A DNA stretch of 64,000 bases. It comes from Halorientalis sp. IM1011 (GTDB lineage: Archaea; Halobacteriota; Halobacteria; Halobacteriales; Haloarculaceae). A program made the position numbers and the translations under genes. The notes beneath the pieces were generated by a model. That model saw only the letters and a list, made by a program, of their open reading frames with translations. It searched no databases and was not told the origin of the DNA. The stretch lies in NCBI RefSeq assembly GCF_001989615.1, contig NZ_CP019067.1, positions 2,666,001 through 2,730,000 on the forward strand, written 5' to 3'. Positions 25,454 to 35,373 of this stretch are shown here, piece by piece (the first letter of the stretch is position 1; each line of letters opens with the position of its first letter).

Positions 25454-25720
25454 ATGTCCGACGCCACGCCCGACGCCTCGATCCTGAGCCACGGCGAACG
25501 CGAGATCGCTGCGATGCTCCGGGAGGGTCACTCCGTCGAGGAGATCGCCACTGCACGAGACGAGTCCGTCGACTCCGTCGAGAAAGCGATCGACCGCATC
25601 CGCGAGAAGACCGACCGCGCGCTCGCGACGCTGCTCGCCTCCCCGTTCACCGACTGCGCGGCCGCCGACCTCGACCCGACGAGTCGCGACCGCCTCCGCT
25701 CCGAACTCGATCCGAGCTAG
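25454..25720 (+). CDS. Small HTH protein (LuxR/sigma-4-like helix-turn-helix)
   Basis: The 88-residue protein has the segment LSHGEREIAAMLREGHSVEE, then IATARDESVDSVEKAIDRIR and KTDRALATLL. This matches the four-helix LuxR or sigma-region-4-type HTH, where the second helix pair reads DNA. A short acidic tail follows. The ATG at 25454 was chosen; a longer frame would overlap the upstream gene. It may regulate neighbours or itself, but no operator is visible. Confidence 0.72.
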   Translation: MSDATPDASILSHGEREIAAMLREGHSVEEIATARDESVDSVEKAIDRIREKTDRALATLLASPFTDCAAADLDPTSRDRLRSELDPS

Positions 25721-25791
25721 TTGTTGGCGTGAGTGTGTTAACCAATGTCTTACAACGCGCAGTCACCACCACTCGTTCCGGACGGATGGCT

Positions 25792-25819
25792 GTGGAATAA
25801 TGCCTGGCTATAATTCCAC
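25792..25819. promoter_or_regulatory. Inverted repeat in intergenic region
   Basis: GTGGAAT (25792-25798) and ATTCCAC (25813-25819) are perfect inverted copies separated by 14 bases. The spacing suits a hairpin in RNA or a two-half-site operator. It precedes a strong TATA-like box. Confidence 0.35.
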
Positions 25820-25838
25820 GTCACGGATCTAGATCGGA

Positions 25839-25850
25839 GTATAAAATTTA
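25839..25850 (+). promoter_or_regulatory. Strong TATA-like box without an obvious gene
   Basis: gtataaaattta is the most A/T-rich TATA-like sequence in the local region. It sits about 130 bp before the next start codon, too far for a usual leaderless start. A second TATA-like ggttataagg at 25935-25944 suits that gene better. The first could start a small RNA. Confidence 0.35.
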
Positions 25851-25978
25851 TCGGGCGATCTGCGGCCGTCGTGAAAGGTCCGTATGCTGTCGGTATCCAA
25901 ATGAAATGAACCGAAACGGATCGAAGGCTCGACCGGTTATAAGGGGGTAGCTGTCCAAAGAACGAGTAGAACGATACG

Positions 25979-26239
25979 ATGTCCTCGTCGAGTCCCTCCA
26001 GCAACGAACGGCAACGGTTCCCGCCAGTGAGTGACGTCCGGCCTACGCTGGCGCAGTACGGGACGGGTCTGAAAACCGGTGTGACCGGTCTCGCCTTCTG
26101 GTCTGCAGTCGTCCTGCCTTTCCTCTACCTCCCGCTTCTGGCATACGGTTTCCGGAGCAGTTCGATCGTCGGTGCCTTCGTCGGTCTGCTCGCCCTGAAC
26201 GTGGTCGCGGCGGTCATCGGTCACCGATACCACGACTGA
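25979..26239 (+). CDS. Small two-helix membrane protein (86 aa)
   Basis: A polar head (MSSSSPSSNERQRFPPVSDV) is followed by two hydrophobic segments (GVTGLAFWSAVVLPFLYLPL and SSIVGAFVGLLALNVVAAVI) and the end GHRYHD. TATA-like ggttataagg lies about 40 bp upstream. I do not recognise a family. It is convergent with the CBS gene with a 14-bp gap. Confidence 0.65.
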   Translation: MSSSSPSSNERQRFPPVSDVRPTLAQYGTGLKTGVTGLAFWSAVVLPFLYLPLLAYGFRSSSIVGAFVGLLALNVVAAVIGHRYHD

Positions 26240-26253
26240 CACTGCTGCCCGCC

Positions 26254-26799
26254 TTACCCCGCATTCTCCAGCCGCTCGTCCCGTAGCGCCCGGAGCACGT
26301 CTTCCCGGGCGATGATGCCGACGACGCGACCGTCGCCGGACTGCGTCCGGCTGCCAGAGGCGCTTCGCGCCTCGCTGTCTTCGACGACCGGCAAGCGGTT
26401 GATGTCCCGCTCGCGGTCGGCCAGCAGGTCGAGCACGCGGTCGATGTCGTCGTCGGGTGTGACCGTCACCACGTCGGCCGTCATCACGTCGCTGATCGAC
26501 TTTCCGGAGTTGCGCACCATGTCCAGTCCCACGTCGAGGTTGTCCCACGAGAGGTCGATCCCGTAGGTGAGGCTCTCCAGGAACGGGGGGAAGCCGACGG
26601 GGATCCACAGCGTCCGGTCGGAGGGCTGGAACAGGTCGACCAGATCGCCCTGTGTGACGATGCCGACGAGTTCGTCGCCGTCGGTGACGGGGTAGCCGTT
26701 GAACTTCGCGCGGGCCAGTTTCGTGAGCACCTCGGCCACGTCGTCGTCGGGGGCGACCGTCTCCACGTCGGTCGTCATGATGTCGCGAGCGGTGGGCAT
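26254..26799 (-). CDS. CBS-domain pair protein (181 aa)
   Basis: Starting at the ATG at 26799 (MPTARDIMTTDVETVAPDDD), the protein has two CBS motifs. The first includes VLTKLARAKFNGYPVTDGDE and GIVTQGDLVDLF. The second includes ISDVMTADVVTVTPDDD and VVGIIAREDVLRALRDERL. Between them is a 35-residue linker with LWIPVGFPPFLESLTYGIDL, seen in some archaeal CBS pairs. A Ser/Arg-rich loop (EARSASGSRTQSGDGR) interrupts the second CBS unit. It probably binds an adenine nucleotide; the partner protein is unknown. Confidence 0.85.
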   Translation of the reverse strand: MPTARDIMTTDVETVAPDDDVAEVLTKLARAKFNGYPVTDGDELVGIVTQGDLVDLFQPSDRTLWIPVGFPPFLESLTYGIDLSWDNLDVGLDMVRNSGKSISDVMTADVVTVTPDDDIDRVLDLLADRERDINRLPVVEDSEARSASGSRTQSGDGRVVGIIAREDVLRALRDERLENAG

Positions 26800-26885
26800 G
26801 CGGAGGAGGACGGCCGGCCCGGCCGTAGGCGTTCCGGTCGCCGAACCCACCTACGGGCACCCGGTCATCTGCCAGATCGGGCCAT

Positions 26886-26918
26886 ATATTTAAATTGTCC
26901 CACGTCTAAAGAGGAGGT
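26886..26918 (+). promoter_or_regulatory. Promoter and Shine-Dalgarno sequence of the RNase HI gene
   Basis: atatttaaat (26886-26895) is a near-ideal haloarchaeal TATA box. gaggaggt (26911-26918) directly abuts the ATG and would be a perfect Shine-Dalgarno match, but at zero spacing. With a start site about 26 bp after the TATA centre, most of the purine stretch may not even be transcribed. Confidence 0.55.
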
Positions 26919-27560
26919 ATGGCCGCTTACGGCCGGCCGTCCCTTCGGGACCTGTTCGACGAGTCGCCGACGCCACACATTGCACACCCCCCTCGCACCC
27001 ACCACCGGGACTTCTATCTCGCCACAGACGGCTCCTACAGGGGCCGACGTGGCGCGGTCGGGGGCGAGGACGACCCCGACGGCGGTCTCGGCGTGGTCAT
27101 CGAGACACGCGACGGGGAACGTGTGGCCCGGCTCTCGGTCGCGGACAGCGCCCCCGACAACAACGTCGCCGAGTACCGCGCACTCCATCTGGGGCTGGAC
27201 GTCCTCGCGGCACGAGCGCCCGCCGACGCCCGCGTCGGCGTCCTGATCGACCACGACGACCTGGCGGGCAACGTCAACCAGGCCGTCATCGACGCCCGCG
27301 GGGCCGACTGGAACCCCGCCGTCTCCGTCCCCGCGGCCACGACCCACCACTGGCGGGGGATCCGCGCCCGGATCAACGGCTTCGACGAGATCCGGGCCGC
27401 CCGCATCTCCAGTGACGTGAACCCGGCCCACCCGCTCGCGAACGCGCCGGACCAGTACGCCCACGTCAATCACGAACCCGACCGGTGTGTCATCCCACAG
27501 GACCAGTCCGAGAAGCAGGTACCCCCGCCGTCGCGGTCGGACCGCGGTGCGAGCGACTGA
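26919..27560 (+). CDS. rnhA: RNase HI-family protein
   Basis: The 213-residue protein degrades RNA in RNA-DNA hybrids. The RNase H fold is seen from residue 32: FYLATDGSYRGRRGAVGG (Asp37), DSAPDNNVAEYRALHLGLDV (Glu85), VGVLIDHDDLAGNVNQ (Asp111 or 113), and near the end NPAHPLANAPDQYAHV (Asp178). These give the four-carboxylate active site. The first 30 residues and the polar tail are extra. The gene symbol is the general RNase HI name; haloarchaea often have several RNase H-like proteins, so the exact cellular role is open. Confidence 0.78.
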   Translation: MAAYGRPSLRDLFDESPTPHIAHPPRTHHRDFYLATDGSYRGRRGAVGGEDDPDGGLGVVIETRDGERVARLSVADSAPDNNVAEYRALHLGLDVLAARAPADARVGVLIDHDDLAGNVNQAVIDARGADWNPAVSVPAATTHHWRGIRARINGFDEIRAARISSDVNPAHPLANAPDQYAHVNHEPDRCVIPQDQSEKQVPPPSRSDRGASD

Positions 27561-27601
27561 GGCGGGAGATTTAACTCACTGGCCGTTGCCACGATGTGTC
27601 A

Positions 27602-27994
27602 ATGGGGGGCGATGGGGGGTTCTGGGAGCCAGTGGCGTCGGTCGCACAGGCTGGCGTGCTGACCCTCGCGCTGACCATCTACGTCGTCGTCGAACTGTGG
27701 GGCGGTGTCCCCGATGGCTCGATAGCGTTCGCGCTAGTGGCCCTCGTCGTCGGCGTCGGCGGCGGCGTTGGCTTCGCCTACATCGACGTGATCCGGCTGG
27801 ACGTGGACCCGCTCGACGAGTACGTCTTCCTCGTGACGCTACTGGCCGTCGGGCTGGTGCTGGCCGAAATCGGGTCACCGGTCGGCGTCCCGACCGCGGT
27901 GACCGTCGCCGTCCTCGCCTTCCTCTGGACCGGTGTGATCGCCCAGTTTTACTTCGCGACGGAGTCGCGGCTGACGGCCGTGCGTCCGGAGTGA
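27602..27994 (+). CDS. Four-helix membrane protein, function unknown (130 aa)
   Basis: The product begins MGGDGGFWEPVASVAQAGVL and contains four hydrophobic segments, among them LTLALTIYVVVELWG, ALVALVVGVGGGVGFAYIDV and AVTVAVLAFLWTGVIAQFYF. The ATG at 27602 is preferred over GTG at 27596 because a TATA-like gatttaactc lies about 28 bp upstream. I recognise no family. It runs convergently toward the malic enzyme gene, with repeat element copy A between them. Confidence 0.65.
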   Translation: MGGDGGFWEPVASVAQAGVLTLALTIYVVVELWGGVPDGSIAFALVALVVGVGGGVGFAYIDVIRLDVDPLDEYVFLVTLLAVGLVLAEIGSPVGVPTAVTVAVLAFLWTGVIAQFYFATESRLTAVRPE

Positions 27995-28017
27995 GGGCGG
28001 TCGAGAATCGCACGCGT

Positions 28018-28146
28018 CCAGCATCCGCGCGCCGGAGGCGCGCGGTTCACTCCGAGCGAGCGCACGCGCTCGCTCGGAGCAGTTTTTCCCCATGTTTTTG
28101 CGATGGGGGGTGCGCGGAGCGCACCCCCCGACGTAAAAAGTGGTGG
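28018..28146. repeat. Three-hairpin intergenic repeat element, copy A
   Basis: Order: CCAGCATCCG (28018-28027); hairpin 1 CCGCGCGCC/GGCGCGCGG with GGA loop (28025-28045); TTCA; hairpin 2, 13-bp stem with CACG loop (28050-28079); TTTTT (28083-28087); CCCCATG; TTTTTG (28095-28100); hairpin 3 GGGGGGTGCGC/GCGCACCCCCC with GGA loop (28105-28129); AAAAAG (28135-28140); TGGTGG. The second T-run can pair with the A-run, lengthening hairpin 3. The element ends exactly at the malic enzyme stop codon. Copies B and C share the boxes, but their stems differ in sequence. Confidence 0.85.
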
Positions 28147-30411
<2,265 letters not shown>

Positions 30412-30544
30412 AGGGGACCTTGCCAGCGTAAAAAGGTAACCGAAAATAATGTTCGACGGTCGTCGAACTCCCTGCTTCTGGGGCGCTCTCGGGTCGCGGG
30501 AACGAAAGGCCGAACCTAAGTAGGCGCGAACCCGAACGTCGGCT

Positions 30545-31054
30545 ATGCGACTTGGCTTTCGCCACCTCGTTGCGACGACCACGGGGATGACGTTCGTGCT
30601 CATCCTGCTGGGCGTCTACACCGGTGCTATCGGTGCGGGACTGTCCTGTGGGGCACGCTGGCCGCTCTGTAACGGAGCCGTGTTCGGTCTGTTTCCGGCA
30701 GACTGGCCGAGCTTCGTCGAGTGGTTCCACCGGTTCGTCGCGATGGTCACCGGCTTCATGATCCTCGGGACGACCTACGCCGCCTGGAAGCGCCAGCCCC
30801 GAACCGACATCCGGTGGGCCTCGACCGTCGCGCTCGCCGTCCTGCCCGTGCAGGTCCTGCTCGGCGCGAACACCATCTGGTTCTACGGGCCCGTCGCGCA
30901 GGTCCTCCACCACACCGCCGCGCTCACAATCTTCGCCGCGCTGACTGCGGCGACCGCCTGGGCGTTCCAGGGAACCACGTCCACGGCCGACACTGCGACC
31001 GACGCGGACGCCGACACCAGCGCCGAGGGATCGTCGGACCCCGTCCGGCTCTGA
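30545..31054 (+). CDS. ctaA: Half-size CtaA/Cox15 heme A synthase family protein
   Basis: At 169 residues with four membrane helices, this is half the size of the usual eight-helix CtaA. It resembles the short archaeal type known from Aeropyrum. Haem-ligand His residues are in EWFHRFVAMVTG (His62) and VLHHTAALTIF (His122/123). Cys35 and Cys42 in LSCGARWPLCNG form the conserved outer-loop Cys pair. CtaA oxidises heme O to heme A for cytochrome oxidase; the short form may work as a dimer. The last 25 residues are an acidic Thr/Ala tail. Confidence 0.88.
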   Translation: MRLGFRHLVATTTGMTFVLILLGVYTGAIGAGLSCGARWPLCNGAVFGLFPADWPSFVEWFHRFVAMVTGFMILGTTYAAWKRQPRTDIRWASTVALAVLPVQVLLGANTIWFYGPVAQVLHHTAALTIFAALTAATAWAFQGTTSTADTATDADADTSAEGSSDPVRL

Positions 31055-31069
31055 TCTCGGCTGTCCACT

Positions 31070-32563
31070 CTAGACGAAGTCGCCGAGTCCCGACTGCTGA
31101 TCTCCCGCGTTCGCGTCGTCCTCGGCCGATTCGCCCTCTCCGGCCTCGTCCGCCGACTCCTCGGACGCCGCGCTCGCGAGCGTTGCCTGTCCGTCGCTCT
31201 CCTCGTCGCCGTCTCCGGTATTCTCGTTCTCGCCGTCGTCCGTCGCTCCCGCGGCGTGGCCGCCCTCGAAGGCCCCGCCGGAGTGTTCGACGGCGGCTTC
31301 CTCCCGGAGCTGTCGGGCGTCTTCGACGATGTCCTGGACCTTGTTGGTGTCCTTCCCGGAGCCGGTGACGAAGGCGACGTGTTCTGTGTCCAGATCGTAC
31401 CGGGCAGCCATCGCGACGGTGAGTTCCCGATTCTTGCAGTGGTGGGTCATCGCCGCCAGGTGCGGGATGACCTCCCGGCGGGCGGTGGCCATGCTGACCC
31501 CCAGACTCTCGGCGATCTCACGGGCGACGTAGTCGCGTTTCTCCCTGGTGCCCCGCGAGCGGCCGAGTTTCGACCAGTAGCTCGGCGGTCCGTAGCGGGT
31601 CCAGCCGCCCTTCTCGCCGTCCCGGGCCGCGGCGACGCCGGCGGTCATGTTGTCGCCGGCGTAGCGCCAGTAGGAGTAGTTCTGTGTCGCCCGCACGCGC
31701 CCGAGCCAGCGGTCGGCGTCGGCGAGGAAGTCGTAGGCCCGCGCCAACTCGGGGCCCTCGTAGTCCTTGGGCATGTTGTCCTCGATCCAGTTGATCAGGT
31801 CGTCGGGCGTCTCGTCCACGTCGTAAGAGGCCTTCAGCGCCTCCTCCGCGCCGGCTTTCTTGATGACGGTGTCGAGGTAGTCGAAGACACCGTTCGTGCG
31901 GTCGCGCTCGCCGGTGACCACGTCTTCGGCCCTGAGTTCCGTGCGGCCCTGTGCGAGCGCCTGCAGGTCGTTGATCGCGCCCCGGAGGTCGCCGCTGTTG
32001 GACTCGGCGATGGCCGATAGCGCTTCGTCCTCGAACTCGATTCCCTCCTGGCGGCACACGTCCCGGAGGACGGGGACGATGGAGCGTGCGGAGATGTCGC
32101 GGAACTCGATCTCGCGGCAGTTGTTCCGGAGCGTGTTGGACATCTCGTAGAAGTCGTTGGCGATGAGGACGACGGGCTGGCCGGCGTCCTTGACGATGGA
32201 GGTGACCGCTCGCGAGCCGCCGCGGTCGACGTTGCCGTGGAAGTTGTCGGCCTCGTCGACGATGATGAGCTGTTTCCCGGAGCCGCCAAGCGTCGTGTTC
32301 TTGGCGGCGCGGCCGGCGAGGCGCTCGATGTCGTCTTTGGTCCGGGAGTCGCTGGCGTTGAGTTCGACGGTGTCCCAGCCCATATCGTTGGCCAGCGCGT
32401 GGGCCGCCGAGGTCTTCCCGATCCCGGGACTGCCGTGGCAGATGGCCGCCTCGCCGTGCTCGTCCCAGGTCTCGCCCCACTGCTGCAGGGCGTCGCGGGC
32501 CTTGTCGTTGCCCCGGACCTCCGAGAGCGTCGACGGGCGGTATTTCTCGGTCCAGTCACTCAT
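31070..32563 (-). CDS. rfcL: Replication factor C large subunit
   Basis: RfcL (497 residues) is the large subunit of the clamp loader that places PCNA on DNA. It begins MSDWTEKYRPSTLSEVRGND, has Walker A GSPGIGKT (44-51), Walker B IIVDEADNF and sensor LIANDFYEMS, then the collar domain with YWRYAGDNMTAGVAAA. An acidic, disordered tail (390-490) ends in QQSGLGDFV, a PCNA-interacting (PIP) sequence. The ATG at 32563 gives the canonical start. Copy B of the intergenic repeat lies upstream of it. Confidence 0.97.
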   Translation of the reverse strand: MSDWTEKYRPSTLSEVRGNDKARDALQQWGETWDEHGEAAICHGSPGIGKTSAAHALANDMGWDTVELNASDSRTKDDIERLAGRAAKNTTLGGSGKQLIIVDEADNFHGNVDRGGSRAVTSIVKDAGQPVVLIANDFYEMSNTLRNNCREIEFRDISARSIVPVLRDVCRQEGIEFEDEALSAIAESNSGDLRGAINDLQALAQGRTELRAEDVVTGERDRTNGVFDYLDTVIKKAGAEEALKASYDVDETPDDLINWIEDNMPKDYEGPELARAYDFLADADRWLGRVRATQNYSYWRYAGDNMTAGVAAARDGEKGGWTRYGPPSYWSKLGRSRGTREKRDYVAREIAESLGVSMATARREVIPHLAAMTHHCKNRELTVAMAARYDLDTEHVAFVTGSGKDTNKVQDIVEDARQLREEAAVEHSGGAFEGGHAAGATDDGENENTGDGDEESDGQATLASAASEESADEAGEGESAEDDANAGDQQSGLGDFV

Positions 32564-32637
32564 TACCGGTGGGACGAACGGACCGCGTTTAGGGATTGCG
32601 GAGCGGGGGCTGAAGCTGTAGCCTCGCCGTCGGAGAG

Positions 32638-32757
32638 CCAGCATCCGGCGAGCAAAGCGAGCCGGTTCCCGGGACTCGCGCTCTGCGCGAGTCCCGCTTT
32701 TTTCGCCCACGTTTTTGGCGAGGGGGTCACTCAGCGACCCCCTCGCGAAAAAGGTGG
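32638..32757. repeat. Three-hairpin intergenic repeat element, copy B
   Basis: CCAGCATCCG (32638-32647); hairpin 1 CCGGC/GCCGG (32645-32665); TTCC; hairpin 2 GGGACTCGCGC/GCGCGAGTCCC with TCT loop (32671-32695); TTTTTT (32698-32703); CGCCCACG; TTTTTG (32712-32717); hairpin 3 GCGAGGGGGTC/GACCCCCTCGC (32718-32746); AAAAA (32748-32752); GGTGG (32753-32757). CCAC and GTGG on the outside also pair. Unlike copies A and C, it sits between two divergent genes and abuts no stop codon. Confidence 0.85.
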
Positions 32758-32797
32758 AGCCACAAGGTACTTTCCCGTGACACGCGAGGAGAAAGAT

Positions 32798-33373
32798 ATG
32801 AGCACTGATCGGTTCGGTGGGTTACCGCTCGGAACAGGCGCGATAGCTGGCGCGGGTGCGTACGTGCTAGGATACGTCTTCACGTATCTGCTGGTCGGGA
32901 ACGAGATACGCGAATCGGCCGCGAATCAGATCGTTCAGGCTGTCGGGGGACAAGACATGACGTATCAGGCCGTCGGATGGGTGTTCTACAATGCTCACTT
33001 CGTCTCGACGGTGGTAGACGTGGACGTGCCCTTCTTCGGTGGCTCCGGGGCGATGAACCTCATCGCGGAGGCCGAAGCGTTCTCCCCCATCCTGTACCTG
33101 ATCCCGATCCTCCTGCTGCTCGGTGCAGGCCTCGCCGTCGGCCGCCGGACGCCCGGTGAACAGGACTACGGCGACGCGGCCGCTGCCGGCGTGACCGTCG
33201 TCGCCGGGTATCTGCCCCTCGCAGTGATCGGGGCGTTCCTGGTCCAGGTCCAGTCAGGCGGTTCCTCCGCGGGCCCGGACCTCCTCCTCGGTGCCGTTCT
33301 GGCGGGCGTCGTCTACCCCGCCGTCCTCGGTGCAGTGGGGAGCGTCGTCGCCTTCGCGACTCAGTCCCGGTAG
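32798..33373 (+). CDS. Haloarchaeal multi-helix membrane protein (191 aa)
   Basis: The product starts MSTDRFGGLPLGTGAIAGAG and has four to five hydrophobic segments, including AYVLGYVFTYLLVGNEI, AFSPILYLIPILLLLGAGLA and VVAGYLPLAVIGAFLVQVQ. A segment AVGWVFYNAHFVSTVVDVDV lies between helices 1 and 2. The pattern matches a haloarchaeal family of unknown function that I recall as DUF7978. The ATG at 32798 is preceded by gcgaggagaaag, a Shine-Dalgarno-like stretch. It is convergent with the next gene and the coding ends overlap by 13 bp. Confidence 0.72.
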   Translation: MSTDRFGGLPLGTGAIAGAGAYVLGYVFTYLLVGNEIRESAANQIVQAVGGQDMTYQAVGWVFYNAHFVSTVVDVDVPFFGGSGAMNLIAEAEAFSPILYLIPILLLLGAGLAVGRRTPGEQDYGDAAAAGVTVVAGYLPLAVIGAFLVQVQSGGSSAGPDLLLGAVLAGVVYPAVLGAVGSVVAFATQSR

Positions 33374-33987
33374 CGTGCCCACAGGACGACCGGACTCGTA
33401 AGCACGAGCAGGAGTTGCCAGCCCGACTGGGCGACGGGGAACACGCGGTCGACGTTCTCCGCTTCGGCCCCGCGGGTCGGGTCGACGCCGCTGTTGACGT
33501 GGTAGCTGTCGGTCGTCCCCAGTTGCTGGGGTCCCGGATCGGGACCCCCGATCTCGACGAACGTCTGGACCAGCCCCCGCTGTGTCGAGTACTCCAGCGT
33601 TCCGCCGACGGAGTAGAACTGATCGACCAGCGGGTAGAACGGATTCGCACCCCAGCTGGTGAACAGGTCCAGTCCGACCGCGGCGAAGACGAACGCGGCG
33701 ACGGCGGTCCAGGCCACGCGTGGCGCGTGCTCGCCGAAGCGCGCCCGGAGCCACGACGTCTCGCGTCGGGCATCGTACGCAAGGGCGAGTACGGCGACTG
33801 CCGGGAGCAAGAGCGTGTGAAAGGCCGCGCGATGCGTTCCCGGGACGAGGAGGCTCACGAACACGTCCAGATCGGCGAAGATCACGGCGGTGAACACCAC
33901 GGCTACGCTCCGGGGCGAGAAGGCGGCACCGAGCAACGCAGCGGCGAGGATCCCGGCGAAGGCGAGATGTACCACCGTCGATGGCAT
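33361..33987 (-). CDS. Membrane-bound metal-dependent hydrolase (YdjM/DUF457-like)
   Basis: This 208-residue protein starts MPSTVVHLAFAGILAAALLG. His7, an Asp in FADLDVFVSLLVPGTHRAAF (Asp39 region with a His further on) and HTLLLP make the metal-site pattern of the YdjM-type membrane hydrolases. Four or more hydrophobic helices are visible. After helix 4 comes a 60-residue outside loop (YPLVDQFYSVGGTLEYSTQR) before a last helix. The substrate is unknown; family members are linked to membrane or lipid processes. Confidence 0.8.
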   Translation of the reverse strand: MPSTVVHLAFAGILAAALLGAAFSPRSVAVVFTAVIFADLDVFVSLLVPGTHRAAFHTLLLPAVAVLALAYDARRETSWLRARFGEHAPRVAWTAVAAFVFAAVGLDLFTSWGANPFYPLVDQFYSVGGTLEYSTQRGLVQTFVEIGGPDPGPQQLGTTDSYHVNSGVDPTRGAEAENVDRVFPVAQSGWQLLLVLTSPVVLWARYRD

Positions 33988-34080
33988 ACGACTGATATGG
34001 GAGCGACGAGTGAAAACCCCTTCCGGTGGTCTCGGTGCCGTGTCGGTACGTTTTAGTCGTCGAACGTGTCCACAGAGGAC

Positions 34081-34788
34081 ATGGGACGTGGGCCACGGCG
34101 TGAACTCGCCGAGAAGATCGCCGGCGAGATCACGCTGAGCGACGACCCGGGCGCGACCCTCCGGAAGTGGCGGACCGACTTCGACGTGTCCCAGACCGAA
34201 CTGGCCGACACGCTAGAGGTCTCCTCCTCCGTGATCTCCGACTACGAGAGCGGCCGCCGGCAGAGTCCGGGCATCGGCGTCATCGAGCGCATCGTCGGAG
34301 CCCTGCTGGACATCGACGAGGAACGCGGCGGTGGGCGGATCCGCCAGCACGCGCGGGTCCTCTCGGCCGGGTTCGACAGCGAGATCGTCCACGACCTCCG
34401 GGAGTATCCGGCGACGATCCCGATGGACCGATACTACGACGCCATCGACGCGACCGAGGTCGTCGAGGGGGCGCAAGCGACCGTCGCGGGCCACACCGTC
34501 ATCGACAGCATCGAGGCGATCACCCGACTCTCCAGCGAGGAGTTCTACCGGCTCTACGGCCAGTCGACCAACCGTGCGCTGGTGTTCACGAACGTCACGC
34601 GCGGTGAGTCGCCGCTTGTCGCGATGCGTGTCGTCACCCCGACGCCCAACGCCATCGTCCTCCACGGACTGGACGAGGACAGCCTCTGGGAGCACGCGCC
34701 GCGACTGGCCCAGATCGACGGCTTCTCGCTGGCCGTGACGACGACGGATCTGCCGACGATGCTCGACGGACTGGACGAGTTGCCCTGA
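34081..34788 (+). CDS. XRE-family HTH transcriptional regulator
   Basis: The 235-residue protein has an HTH in residues 25-75: LRKWRTDFDVSQTELADTLE and SSSVISDYESGRRQSPGIGV, typical of Cro/CI-type binding. The C-terminal 150 residues (IPMDRYYDAIDATEVVEGAQ, EEFYRLYGQSTNRALVFTN) form an archaeal domain of unknown ligand, found with this HTH in many euryarchaea. The ATG at 34081 is preferred to a GTG at 34066 because a TATA-like gttttagtc lies only 16-18 bp before the GTG. Confidence 0.85.
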   Translation: MGRGPRRELAEKIAGEITLSDDPGATLRKWRTDFDVSQTELADTLEVSSSVISDYESGRRQSPGIGVIERIVGALLDIDEERGGGRIRQHARVLSAGFDSEIVHDLREYPATIPMDRYYDAIDATEVVEGAQATVAGHTVIDSIEAITRLSSEEFYRLYGQSTNRALVFTNVTRGESPLVAMRVVTPTPNAIVLHGLDEDSLWEHAPRLAQIDGFSLAVTTTDLPTMLDGLDELP

Positions 34789-34889
34789 GAGATCTCCTAT
34801 ACCAGGTCACACATTCATTCCCGGGTAGTCGAGAACGGAGCAACCGTTCAGTGGCTCTGCGTATTCACCCATTCAGTTTGATGTCCAGG

Positions 34890-35324
34890 TCACTCCGAAC
34901 AGTCCTGAGATGGTGCTGTACTTGCATATATTACGTCGGATTTTCGATAAAAGACGCCGTAGTATGAGCCGTCGTAGACGAGGTACTGGTTTTGAGCAGA
35001 CCGATTTATGAGATCGTCTTGTAGCGATGGCTCACCCGTGACACACCCTTTGTCTTCGATCGCGAATACTGCCTTTCTCCGAACTTGATCCGGAAGCTCG
35101 GATACGTTGATCGGGTTTTCTGGTGGTACGTCGGGTGTCACACGCTCGACAGCGAATACTTCGCCGCTCGGGTTGTCCCGTTCCAGAGTAGTTGTGGGTA
35201 TGTCTGTCCGGTCTCGTTCGCTTTCGGAGTCTGGTGAGTCAGTTGTGTTGCACCCGGCCGCACCGACTGCGGCCAGTAAACAGAGGACCATAATTGCAAT
35301 CCGATACGGCGTCAATTCGCCCAT
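34890..35324 (-). CDS. Haloarchaeal lipoprotein, function unknown (144 aa)
   Basis: A signal sequence (YRIAIMVLCLLAAVGAAGC) ends in a lipobox AAGC with the modified Cys at 25. The mature part is polar (NTTDSPDSESERDRTDIPTT) and then folded, with FAVERVTPDVPPENPINVSE and QYLVYDGSYYGVFYRKSDV. Four Cys (including one near the end, SQDCSE) may form disulfides outside the cell. The gene's base composition is lower in G+C than its neighbours, which may mean recent acquisition. The function is not known. Confidence 0.72.
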   Translation of the reverse strand: MGELTPYRIAIMVLCLLAAVGAAGCNTTDSPDSESERDRTDIPTTTLERDNPSGEVFAVERVTPDVPPENPINVSELPDQVRRKAVFAIEDKGCVTGEPSLQDDLINRSAQNQYLVYDGSYYGVFYRKSDVIYASTAPSQDCSE

Positions 35325-35373
35325 GTGTCCAAATCCCTGCTGTCGTCGGTAAATATTTTGTCTGAATTGAGCA

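Noticed and set aside
28018-28146. Copy A of the repeat as a simple factor-independent terminator
   Set aside because: A single stem with T-run would do for termination; the conserved boxes, three stems and recurrence in a divergent region need another explanation.
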